A stretch of DNA of 64,000 bases from JBKBMT01 sp046295655 (GTDB lineage: Bacteria > Pseudomonadota > Alphaproteobacteria > Rhodobacterales > Rhodobacteraceae), in NCBI GenBank assembly GCA_046295655.1, contig JBKBMT010000004.1, positions 1-64,000 of the forward strand. The letters run 5' to 3'. Under the pieces are notes generated by a model. That model did no database searches. It worked only from the letters and a program-made list of their open reading frames with translations, and was not told where the DNA came from. How positions within the stretch are numbered: the first letter of the stretch is position 1; each line of letters starts with the position of its first letter. A program made the translations under genes and the position numbers. Shown piece by piece: positions 1 through 7,348 of the stretch.

Positions 1-231
1 GTGATGAAATACCGGGTTGCAACCTCGCCCAGGCTGTGCACTTCCGCCCAGACGAGATGACGGGAGGACTCCTGATGGTTCTGGGGGTGCTGTCCCCGTG
101 GATTCCGGTAACGACTGTTCCCGTGCTCGGTCTGCGCGGCGTCAGGCGCATTCCTGACAGCACGGTGGCGTTCGAACCGGCGGGTGTGACACGGTTCCCG
201 GGGGGCACGAACCTTCGTGCGGTCCGCAACG
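1..231. other. Window edge, no convincing gene
   Basis: No protein-coding signal that I trust. A plus-strand frame beginning at the ATG at 75 has a purine-rich stretch in front of it but runs into the antisense of hemE and its product resembles no family I know. The first 60 bases could hold the last codons of a gene entering from the left (plus frame ending in TGA at 58-60), which cannot be decided here. The only structured element is the inverted repeat at 205-220. Confidence 0.4.
205..220 (-). terminator. Hairpin just after hemE
   Basis: GCACGAA and TTCGTGC form a perfect 7-bp inverted repeat separated by 2 bases, starting 12 bases beyond the hemE stop codon. Read on the minus strand it is followed by a C-run rather than a T-run, and a 2-base loop must open a pair. 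It is placed like a terminator or 3'-end stabilising hairpin of hemE, but it is not a canonical intrinsic terminator. Confidence 0.35.
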
Positions 232-1260
232 TCAGCCCCGGATCGCGGCCAGCATCCGGTCCACGTTGGAAGGATCGGCGTCCGGCGTTATCCCGTGGCC
301 GAGGTTGAAGATATGCGGCCCGCCCGAGAATGCGGCGACGATGCGGCGCGTCTCCGCCTCCAGTTCGGCGCCGCCGGTCACGAGGTGGCGCGGATCGAGG
401 TTGCCCTGGACGCAGCCGTCGCGCTGCACATGGGCCGCGGCCCATTCCGCATTCACCGAACTGTCCAGCGCAACGCAATCGGCGCCGGTTGCGCGGGCAA
501 AGCCCTGATAGCGGGGGCCGGCCTCGCGCGGAAAGGCAATGACCGGGATGCCCGGGTGGCGGGACCTCAGCGCCGCGATGATCCGCTGTGCGGGGGCCAC
601 CGCGAAGTCATCGAAATCCTGTGCCTTCAGGCTGCCGGCCCAGCTGTCGAACAGCTTCACCACCTCTGCCCCGGCCTCGATCTGGGCGGACAGGTATTCC
701 ACCGTCGCTTCCTCGATCCGCCGGATCAGGGCTGCGAAGGCCGCTCGGTCGGCGGCCTTGAACGCGTGGGCCGGTGCCTGATCGGGGGTCCCGCGGCCGG
801 CGACCATGTAGGTGGCGACGGTCCACGGCGCCCCGGCGAAGCCGATCAGCGTCGTCTCGCGCGGCAATTCGCGCGCGAGAATCCGCACCGTCTCGTAGAC
901 CGGAGACAGCGTGTCGTGGATGTCCCGGACGGGACGCAGGGCGGCAACCCCCGCCGCGTCGGTCACGGTCGAAAGCCGCGGGCCTTCGCCGGCCACGAAC
1001 CACAGATCAAGCCCCAGTGCCTGGGGCAGAAGCAGGATGTCGGCAAACAGGATCGCCGCGTCGAAGCCATAGCGGCGGATCGGCTGCAGCGTCACTTCGG
1101 CGGCAAGGTCCGGGGTGTAGCAGAGCGTCAGGAAATCCCCCGCCTGGGCCCGGGTTGCCCGGTATTCCGGCAGATAGCGACCGGCCTGCCGCATCATCCA
1201 GACCGGGGGCACGGGCTGCACCTCGCCCCTCAGCGCGCGCAGGATCGTCTTGTCGGTCAT
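232..1260 (-). CDS. hemE: Uroporphyrinogen decarboxylase HemE
   Basis: Cytoplasmic enzyme that removes four carboxyl groups from uroporphyrinogen III to give coproporphyrinogen III in haem and bacteriochlorophyll synthesis. The 342-residue product has the usual family length. The first signature PVWMMRQAGRYLPEYR lies at residues 19-34, the substrate-binding Asp motif IRRYGFDAAILFADIL at 61-76 and GFAGAPWTVAT at 140-150. The start is supported by a GGAGG sequence about 7 bases upstream. It is transcribed divergently from hemC with a 98-bp intergenic region that must hold both promoters, so the two tetrapyrrole genes may be regulated together. Confidence 0.97.
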   Translation of the reverse strand: MTDKTILRALRGEVQPVPPVWMMRQAGRYLPEYRATRAQAGDFLTLCYTPDLAAEVTLQPIRRYGFDAAILFADILLLPQALGLDLWFVAGEGPRLSTVTDAAGVAALRPVRDIHDTLSPVYETVRILARELPRETTLIGFAGAPWTVATYMVAGRGTPDQAPAHAFKAADRAAFAALIRRIEEATVEYLSAQIEAGAEVVKLFDSWAGSLKAQDFDDFAVAPAQRIIAALRSRHPGIPVIAFPREAGPRYQGFARATGADCVALDSSVNAEWAAAHVQRDGCVQGNLDPRHLVTGGAELEAETRRIVAAFSGGPHIFNLGHGITPDADPSNVDRMLAAIRG

Positions 1261-1358
1261 CGCCCGTCCTCCGTTTCGCCCTGCCTTGCCCGGCCCGCGG
1301 CCGGTGTCAAGCGGCCGGGCGGTTGTCAGCCCCGGCGCGCCCGGTTATGGCTGGCGCG

Positions 1359-2315
1359 ATGACCGAGCACCTGCCCACCCCCGACCGCCCGCTGCGCATC
1401 GGCACCCGTGGCTCGCCGCTGGCGCTCGCGCAGGCGCACGAGACCCGTGCGCGGCTGATGACGGCGCATGACCTGCCCGAGGCCGCCTTCGAGATCGTGG
1501 TGATCAGGACCACCGGCGACCGTGTGCTGGACCGGCCGCTGAAAGAGATCGGCGGCAAGGGTCTGTTCACCCGCGAGATCGAGGACGCCTTGCTGGACGG
1601 CGGCATCGACATTGCCGTCCATTCGATGAAGGACATGCCCACGCTTCAGCCCGACGGGCTGGCGCTGGACTGCTTCCTGCCGCGCGAGGATGTCCGCGAT
1701 GCCTTCGTCTCGCCCGGTGTGGCGCGGCTTGCCGATCTTCCCGTGGGGGCGGTGGTGGGATCGTCGAGCCTGCGGCGGCGGGCGCAACTGGCGCACCGCA
1801 GGCCAGACCTTCGGCTGGTGGAGTTCCGTGGCAATGTGCAGACCCGTCTGCAGAAGCTGGCCGACGGGGTCGCGGTGGCCACCTTTCTTGCGATTGCGGG
1901 GTTGAACCGGTTGGGCATGGCATCGGTCGCGCGCTCGGCCATCGAACCGGACGAGATGCTGCCCGCGGTTGCGCAGGGCACGATCGGGATCGAACGCCGG
2001 GCAGCGGACGATCGGGCTGCGGGTCTGCTGGCAGCAATTCACGACAGGCCGACGGGGCACCGGCTTGCGGCCGAGCGTGCGTTTCTTGCCCGGCTCGACG
2101 GCTCGTGCGAGACGCCGATTGCCGGGCTTGCGGTGCTGGAGGGCGAGACGATCCATCTGCGCGGCGAGATCCTGCGCCCCGACGGGACCGAACGGATTGC
2201 CGACGAGGGGCGTGCCCCGATCGCGGATGCGGCGGCGCTTGGCGACGATCTGGCGCGGCGCCTGCTGGCCGGGGCGCCCGAAGGCTTCTTCGCCTGGCGG
2301 GGCGCCGCCGGCTGA
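1359..2315 (+). CDS. hemC: Hydroxymethylbilane synthase (porphobilinogen deaminase) HemC
   Basis: Polymerises four porphobilinogen molecules into hydroxymethylbilane in the cytoplasm. The 318-residue protein shows the N-terminal IGTRGSPLALAQA motif at residues 14-26, the substrate-binding VHSMKDMP at 87-94 and the cofactor-attachment loop LDGSCETP, in which Cys250 carries the dipyrromethane. The open frame extends far upstream, but homology begins at the ATG at 1359; an in-frame ATG at 1347 is the alternative. It faces hemE, and the phosphatase gene starts 6 bases after its stop, so those two probably share a transcript. Confidence 0.97.
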   Translation: MTEHLPTPDRPLRIGTRGSPLALAQAHETRARLMTAHDLPEAAFEIVVIRTTGDRVLDRPLKEIGGKGLFTREIEDALLDGGIDIAVHSMKDMPTLQPDGLALDCFLPREDVRDAFVSPGVARLADLPVGAVVGSSSLRRRAQLAHRRPDLRLVEFRGNVQTRLQKLADGVAVATFLAIAGLNRLGMASVARSAIEPDEMLPAVAQGTIGIERRAADDRAAGLLAAIHDRPTGHRLAAERAFLARLDGSCETPIAGLAVLEGETIHLRGEILRPDGTERIADEGRAPIADAAALGDDLARRLLAGAPEGFFAWRGAAG

Positions 2316-2321
2316 TCCACC

Positions 2322-3059
2322 ATGCTGACCTATGCCATCGGCGACATCCACGGTCATCTGGACCTTCTGCGCGACGCGCATGAACGGATTGCCCGCGACC
2401 GTGCCGCCCATGGCGATGCCACGGCGCCGGTGGTGCATCTGGGCGATCTGGTGGACCGCGGGCCGGACAGCCGCGGCGTGATCGAGATGCTCATGCAGGG
2501 AATCGCGGCAGGCGAGCGGTGGCATGTGCTGAAGGGCAATCACGACCGGATGTTCTGCCGCTATCTCGACCAGCCCGAAGGCCGCGACCCGGCGCTGCGC
2601 GCCGATCTGTCGTGGCTGCATCCGCGGCTGGGCGGCGGACCGACGCTGGAGTCCTACGGGGTCCGTGCGGCCGCCGACCGTCCGCCGCGCCCCGTTCACG
2701 CCGAGGCGCGGCAGGCGGTTCCCGCTGACCATGTCGCCTGGCTCGAGGCGCTGCCGGGCTTGTTCCGGCGCGGCGAGGTGGTCTTCGCCCATGCCGGTAT
2801 CCGCCCTGGCGTGGCGCTGGAGGAACAGACCGAGACCGACCTCCTGTGGATCCGCGACGTCTTTCTGAACGACCGGCGCGACCACGGTTTTCTGGTGGTC
2901 CATGGACATACGGCGCTGGACTGGCCGCGGCATTATGGCAACCGCGTGAACATCGACAGCGGCGCGGCCTATGGCGGGCCGCTCAGCGCCGTGGCTATCG
3001 AGGGGCGCGAGGTGTTCCTCCTGCGCGACAGCGGACGGGTTCCGCTGCGGCCGGACTGA
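2322..3059 (+). CDS. Calcineurin-like metallophosphoesterase (PP1/ApaH-like serine/threonine phosphatase)
   Basis: A 245-residue protein with the full set of metal-binding blocks of the PPP-type phosphoesterases: GDIHGH near residues 7-12, GDLVDRGPDS near 42-51, GNHDRM near 71-76, a His in FAHAGIRPG and VHGHTALD near 196-203. It should hydrolyse phosphomonoesters or phosphoproteins using a two-metal centre. It begins 6 bases after hemC, and such a neighbour is seen in related genomes, but nothing here links it to haem synthesis. Substrate unknown; a diadenosine tetraphosphatase-like role is possible. Confidence 0.88.
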   Translation: MLTYAIGDIHGHLDLLRDAHERIARDRAAHGDATAPVVHLGDLVDRGPDSRGVIEMLMQGIAAGERWHVLKGNHDRMFCRYLDQPEGRDPALRADLSWLHPRLGGGPTLESYGVRAAADRPPRPVHAEARQAVPADHVAWLEALPGLFRRGEVVFAHAGIRPGVALEEQTETDLLWIRDVFLNDRRDHGFLVVHGHTALDWPRHYGNRVNIDSGAAYGGPLSAVAIEGREVFLLRDSGRVPLRPD

Positions 3060-3062
3060 CGG

Positions 3063-3254
3063 TCAGCCGGTATTCCGCGCGAGCCGCAATGCCTCGGACA
3101 GAACGGCACGGTCGCCTATGTGATTGGCGAGGATCAGGACCAGCCGCGCCTGCATCGCCGCGGCCTGATCCTCGGACAGCCCGCGATGTGCCGCCAGCAG
3201 TTCGGCGTAGAAGCCATCCGTGTCCGGGATATTCGGATCGGTGATCAGGGGCAT
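3063..3254 (-). CDS. DUF2783 small protein, probable coupling subunit of the adjacent FAD monooxygenase (MhaB-like)
   Basis: A 63-residue acidic, helical protein without cysteines or membrane segment. Its ATG overlaps the stop of the flavin monooxygenase by one base (TGATG), so it is translationally coupled to it. In Pseudomonas putida the 3-hydroxyphenylacetate 6-hydroxylase consists of a flavoprotein (MhaA) and a very small coupling protein (MhaB). The size, position and partner here match that pattern, and this operon makes homogentisate-cleaving enzymes. The assignment to DUF2783 is from recognition of the sequence; the coupling role is inference. Confidence 0.7.
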   Translation of the reverse strand: MPLITDPNIPDTDGFYAELLAAHRGLSEDQAAAMQARLVLILANHIGDRAVLSEALRLARNTG

Positions 3255-4807
3255 CAGCGGTCCCTCCAGATCTCTGCAACCGCTGTCGCGACCGCGTCCG
3301 GCCTTGCCTCGATCCACCGCGCGGCGACGATCTGATCGGGCCGGATCAAGTAAAGCACAGTCTGCGCCTCGCCGAGGTAGCGCGCCGCGATGCGCGCGTC
3401 GGGCTCGATCCGCAGCGGCACCGTTCCCGCCACGTCCGGCGGGTCCATCCCGATGCCCAGCAGGGTCACACGTCCGGCAAGCGCGTCGATCAGCCAGCGG
3501 CCGTCGGGCAAGGGCGCGTCGGGTGCCACGGCCCCGGGTCGGCTGACCGCCGGCAGCGCCGGATCGTCCGCAGCGTCCGGCATCGGATAGACGCACGGCA
3601 CCGAAAGCCGCCCCGAATTGACCATCGGACGGGCAAAGGGTGCGCGGGCCGCCAGCGCCAGGACGGCGTCGCGGAACCGTCGCTCGGCACCCGGCGCGGG
3701 GGTCATGAACCGGGTCGAGCGGCTGGAATTCAGGATGTTCTCGTCGGCGCCGTGCTGACGCTCGGCATCGTAGGCGGCCAGCAGCCCGGGTCTTGCCCTG
3801 CCCTTGACGACCGCCGCGAGCCGCCAGCCCAGCGCGTCGACATCCTGCAGGCCGCCGTTGCCCCCGCGCGCCCCGAACGGCGAAACGAGATGTGCGCTGT
3901 CGCCGCAGAAGACCACCCGGCCGTGCACGAACCGCGCCAGTCGCCGGCACTGGAAGGTATAGACCGATACCCAGTCCAGCCTGAACTCGCGATGGCCCAC
4001 CACCTTCTCGATCCGCGGGATCACCCGTTCGGGCTGACGTTCCGCCTCGGGGTCGGCGTCCCATCCCAGCTGCAGGTCGATCCGCCAGATGTCGTCGGGC
4101 TGCTTGTGCAGCAGCGCCGACTGGCCCGGGTGGAAGGTCGGCTCGAACCAGAAGCGGCGTTCGGGCGGAAAGTCGGCCTTCATCTCGATGTCGGCGATCA
4201 GGAACCGTTCCTCGAAAAGCTCGCCCTCGAAATCCAGCCCCAGCATGTCCCGCAGCGGGCTTTTCGCGCCGTCGCAGGCAATCACCCAATCCGCCTCAAG
4301 CCGATAGGGGCCGTCCGGGGTCTGGACCGTCAGGCGGGCGTGGTCGTCGGCCATCGCCACGCCGGTCACCCGGTTCTTCCAGCGGATGTCGATGCCGCGC
4401 CTCCCGGCCTCGGCCACCAGGAATTCCTCAACGTAGTATTGCTGCAGGTTCACGAAGGCCGGCATCTTGTGGCCGTCCTCGGGCAAGAGATCGAAGCTGA
4501 ACACCTCCGCATCGCGGTGCAGGGTGCGCCCGACCTTCCAGGTCACGCCTTTTTCCACGCAGGCCGCGCCGACGCCGACCCGGTCGAGGATCTCGAGGCT
4601 GCGTTTCGACCAGCAGATCGCCCGGCTGCCGACCGAGACCACGTCGTTGTCGTCCAGCACCGTCGCCGACACCCCGTGGTTGTGCAGCTCGATCGCCATG
4701 GCGAGGCCGATCGGGCCGGCACCCACGATCACGACGGGGTGCCGCGGCTCGGCCGCGGTCAGGCCGGGCGGCGGAACATAGGGGAAAGGGCGGTAGTCAT
4801 AGGGCAT
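3254..4807 (-). CDS. FAD-dependent aromatic hydroxylase (PheA/TfdB family), possible 3-hydroxyphenylacetate 6-hydroxylase large subunit
   Basis: A 517-residue single-component-type flavin hydroxylase. The FAD-binding GAGPIGLAMAIELHNHG begins near residue 29, the DG motif appears as CDGAKSPLRDMLG near 185-197 and the second FAD site as CGDSAHLVSPFGARGGNGG near 300. Family members hydroxylate phenolic rings using NAD(P)H and O2. It lies downstream of hmgA and fahA in the same orientation, so its product is probably homogentisate; hydroxylation of 3-hydroxyphenylacetate at C6 would fit, with the overlapping DUF2783 gene as coupling protein. Other phenols (for instance 3-(3-hydroxyphenyl)propionate) cannot be excluded. 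Confidence 0.82.
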   Translation of the reverse strand: MPYDYRPFPYVPPPGLTAAEPRHPVVIVGAGPIGLAMAIELHNHGVSATVLDDNDVVSVGSRAICWSKRSLEILDRVGVGAACVEKGVTWKVGRTLHRDAEVFSFDLLPEDGHKMPAFVNLQQYYVEEFLVAEAGRRGIDIRWKNRVTGVAMADDHARLTVQTPDGPYRLEADWVIACDGAKSPLRDMLGLDFEGELFEERFLIADIEMKADFPPERRFWFEPTFHPGQSALLHKQPDDIWRIDLQLGWDADPEAERQPERVIPRIEKVVGHREFRLDWVSVYTFQCRRLARFVHGRVVFCGDSAHLVSPFGARGGNGGLQDVDALGWRLAAVVKGRARPGLLAAYDAERQHGADENILNSSRSTRFMTPAPGAERRFRDAVLALAARAPFARPMVNSGRLSVPCVYPMPDAADDPALPAVSRPGAVAPDAPLPDGRWLIDALAGRVTLLGIGMDPPDVAGTVPLRIEPDARIAARYLGEAQTVLYLIRPDQIVAARWIEARPDAVATAVAEIWRDR

Positions 4808-4828
4808 GGGGGGCTCCGGCCGGGACGA

Positions 4829-5032
4829 TCATCTGTGACCCTTCAGAAGGCGGCGCGCGGAATGGATCGCCGAAAGCCCGAAGAATAGTCCCGCAAAGCC
4901 GACAACTTCGATCCAGGCAAGGCCCGCGACCGGCGTCGTCACCATGAGTGCGAGCAGCAGCGCCAGACCGCCAAGACTGATCCACAGCCGCAGGCGCAGT
5001 TCGCGCCGATCCGGCCCGAACCGCCCGCTCAT
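4829..5032 (-). CDS. Small two-helix membrane protein of the homogentisate operon
   Basis: A 67-residue protein with an N-terminal basic segment (residues 3-15), two closely spaced hydrophobic helices at about 17-35 and 38-55, and a basic C-terminal tail, so both ends probably lie in the cytoplasm. Its ATG overlaps the stop of the MBL-fold gene (ATGA), which indicates translational coupling, and the monooxygenase begins 21 bases after it. I do not recognise a family. Co-occurrence with an aromatic-acid operon would be consistent with a helper of transport or enzyme anchoring, but this is a guess from context. Confidence 0.65.
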   Translation of the reverse strand: MSGRFGPDRRELRLRLWISLGGLALLLALMVTTPVAGLAWIEVVGFAGLFFGLSAIHSARRLLKGHR

Positions 5033-5979
5033 CCCTGCAGCGCCTCCCACATGCGGCGGTCACGGTCTGCGGTCCAGATGCGCGGCGTGTCGATTCCCTG
5101 CGCCTCGTCGAAGGCACGCGCAACGTTGAACGGCAGACAGTGTTCGTAGATCGCGAAATCCGCGAACTTCGGGTCGCATTCGGCGCGCACCGCATCCCAG
5201 GCCTCGCGCAGCGTGCCGCCCCGCGCGGCGACGCGGGCGGCAGGGCGGAAGGTCGAGGTGACGAAATCCGCGGTGCTGGCGATGGCGCGCCCGACCATCT
5301 CGCGCCCCACCAGCGCATCGCCCCGGCCCGGCGCAATCGCCTGCGGATCGAAAGCCGCGATGGCGGCCAGCGTCTCGGGCCAGTCCTGGAAATGCCCGTC
5401 GCCGCAGTAGCACGCAGAATGGTATTCGACGATGTCCCCGGTGAACATCACCTCGGCATCCGGCACCCAGACCACCGCATCGCCGGCGGTATGGGCACGG
5501 CCCAGATGCATGATGTCCACCCGCCGCCGGCCCAGCCAGACCGTCATCCGGTCGCTGAAGGTGGTGGTCGGCCAGGTCAAGCCCGGAATTTCCTCGTGCC
5601 CCTGGAAGAGCCGCGGAAAGCGGCCGAACTCGCTTTCCCAGTCCTCCTGTCCGCGTTCGGCCACCATGGCACGGGCGGCGTCGGACATGACGATCTCGCG
5701 CGCGCCATAGGCCGAAGCGCCCAGCACCCGCACGGCGTGGTAATGGGTCAGGACCAGATGGCTGATCGGCTTGTCCGTCATTTGCCGGATGCAGTCGATC
5801 ACCTTGCGGGCAAGCCGGGGCGTTGCCTGCGCTTCGATCACCATGACGCTGTCGTGGCCGATGAAGACGCCGGAATTCGGGTCGCCCTCGGCGGTGAATG
5901 CATAGAGCCCCGGGCCGATCTCGGTGAAGCTGGTCTGCTTCTCGGTCAGGTCGCCGGCGGATGCGAAGGTCTTGCTCAT
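5029..5979 (-). CDS. MBL-fold metallo-hydrolase-like protein with degenerate metal motif
   Basis: A 316-residue protein with the overall metallo-beta-lactamase pattern: VMVIEAQATP strand, LTHYHAVRVLGASAYG in place of the HxHxDH motif, HLGRAHTAGDAVVW, and FTGDIVEY. The two first histidines remain but the Asp and third His of HxHxDH are Val and Arg, and the terminal GH is GRGD, so a complete dinuclear zinc site is unlikely. It starts 1 base after the fahA stop and is coupled to the small membrane protein. Relatives sit beside homogentisate genes in other Rhodobacterales. Role in the pathway unknown; a single-metal hydrolase or lactonase is possible. Confidence 0.78.
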   Translation of the reverse strand: MSKTFASAGDLTEKQTSFTEIGPGLYAFTAEGDPNSGVFIGHDSVMVIEAQATPRLARKVIDCIRQMTDKPISHLVLTHYHAVRVLGASAYGAREIVMSDAARAMVAERGQEDWESEFGRFPRLFQGHEEIPGLTWPTTTFSDRMTVWLGRRRVDIMHLGRAHTAGDAVVWVPDAEVMFTGDIVEYHSACYCGDGHFQDWPETLAAIAAFDPQAIAPGRGDALVGREMVGRAIASTADFVTSTFRPAARVAARGGTLREAWDAVRAECDPKFADFAIYEHCLPFNVARAFDEAQGIDTPRIWTADRDRRMWEALQG

Positions 5980-5980
5980 G

Positions 5981-7246
5981 TCATTGTGCCCAGGCTGGAA
6001 CGGGAATGGACGGCAGCAGGCGCCCCCGGCATTCGCCGAAGCCGATCCGGTACCCGTCGCCCGTCGCCCGGCCGCGCAGGATAACCGTGTCGCCGTCCTC
6101 GAGAAAGCTGCGCATCTCGCCGGTGTCGAGCGCGACCGGTTCCTTCCCGCCCCAGGAGAGTTCCAGCAGGCTGCCGCGGTTCTCGCGCCGCGGACCGGAG
6201 ATCGTGCCCGAACCCAGGAGATCGCCCACGTTCATCGGGCAGCCAGAGGTTGTATGATGCGCAAGCTGCTGCGCGGCGGAATAGTAGAGCTCGCGCATGT
6301 TCGTGCGGGCGATCACCGTCTCCGCCTTGCCCTCGGGCGCCAGCGCCACTTCCAGCGCGATGTTGTAAAGCATCGGGCCCGGCTCGTGCAGATAGGGCAG
6401 CAACGGCACCTCGCGGTCTGGGCCGCTTGCGCGGAATGGCTCCAGTGCGGCTTTCGTCACGATCCATGGGCTGATCGTGGTGGCCGTGGCCTTGGCCTGG
6501 AACGGCCCGAGCGGCTGATATTCCCAGGCCTGGATGTCGCGGGCCGACCAGTCGTTCAGCAGCACGTAGCCGAAGATCATCGAATCGGCCTCGGCGACCG
6601 ATACCATGCCTTCCGATGCCTGGCCCACGACCGCGCCCATCTCGAGTTCGAGGTCGAAGCGGCGCGAGGGTCCGAAATACGGCACCTCGGCCTGGGGCGG
6701 TTTCAGCTGCCCCAGTGGCCGGCGGAAGTCGGTACCCGACACCACGACCGATGACGCGCGACCGTTGTAACCGATGGGAATGTGCAGCCAGTTCGGGGGC
6801 AGGGCATTCTCGGCGCCGCGGAACATCGTGCCGACATTGGTGGCATGATGCCGACCGGCATAGAAATCGGTGAACTCGGCCACCAGGAAGGGCAGATGCA
6901 GTTCTGCCTCGGCCATCGGAACGAGGTAGGGCTCGACCTGGCTGCGGAGGGCCGGTTCGGCAGACTCGGCCAGGAACCCCATCAGCATCACCCGCAGCCG
7001 CGACCATGCCTCGGGGCCAAGCTCCATCACCTCGTTCCAGAACGGCACGTCCAGCACTGGCGCATCGGCGAGGCGCAGCAGACCCGCCTCCTCCAGCCCC
7101 GACACATCAAGGATCATGTCGCCGATCGCCACTCCGCAACGCGGCTCGCCCCCGGCGGTCGAGAACACCCCGCAGGGCAGGTTGTTCAGAGGGAAATCGC
7201 AATCGGGGCGGTTTGCGGCGTCAATCCAGCTGCGGATCAGCGGCAT
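5981..7246 (-). CDS. fahA: Fumarylacetoacetase FahA
   Basis: Last enzyme of the homogentisate route, splitting fumarylacetoacetate into fumarate and acetoacetate. The 421-residue protein matches the family length. Metal ligands appear in FTDFYAGRHHATNVG (Asp), DLELEMGAVVG (two Glu) and LLNDWSARDIQAWEY (Asp). I start it at the ATG at 7246, preceded by AAAGGAC, rather than at the longer upstream frame. It follows hmgA by 102 bases. No maleylacetoacetate isomerase (GST-type) gene is present in this window, so isomerisation must be encoded elsewhere or be glutathione-dependent and non-enzymatic. Confidence 0.95.
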   Translation of the reverse strand: MPLIRSWIDAANRPDCDFPLNNLPCGVFSTAGGEPRCGVAIGDMILDVSGLEEAGLLRLADAPVLDVPFWNEVMELGPEAWSRLRVMLMGFLAESAEPALRSQVEPYLVPMAEAELHLPFLVAEFTDFYAGRHHATNVGTMFRGAENALPPNWLHIPIGYNGRASSVVVSGTDFRRPLGQLKPPQAEVPYFGPSRRFDLELEMGAVVGQASEGMVSVAEADSMIFGYVLLNDWSARDIQAWEYQPLGPFQAKATATTISPWIVTKAALEPFRASGPDREVPLLPYLHEPGPMLYNIALEVALAPEGKAETVIARTNMRELYYSAAQQLAHHTTSGCPMNVGDLLGSGTISGPRRENRGSLLELSWGGKEPVALDTGEMRSFLEDGDTVILRGRATGDGYRIGFGECRGRLLPSIPVPAWAQ

Positions 7247-7348
7247 GGGGGTCCTTTCGTCATAGGCTGCGGCCTGATCAGTGGTCCCGCGCGGTGGCGC
7301 CGGGGTCAAGCCGGAATGCCACGCCCGGTCCGCCCGGGCGCCGCAGGG

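Noticed and set aside
36..308. Possible small plus-strand gene at the left edge
   Set aside because: It overlaps the 3' end of hemE antisense, and its composition and sequence fit no family; the purine-rich stretch before the ATG at 75 is not sufficient.
1326..2933. A 535-codon minus-strand frame opposite hemC and the phosphatase
   Set aside because: Shadow of two genes with strong catalytic motifs; no start signal and no recognisable domain.
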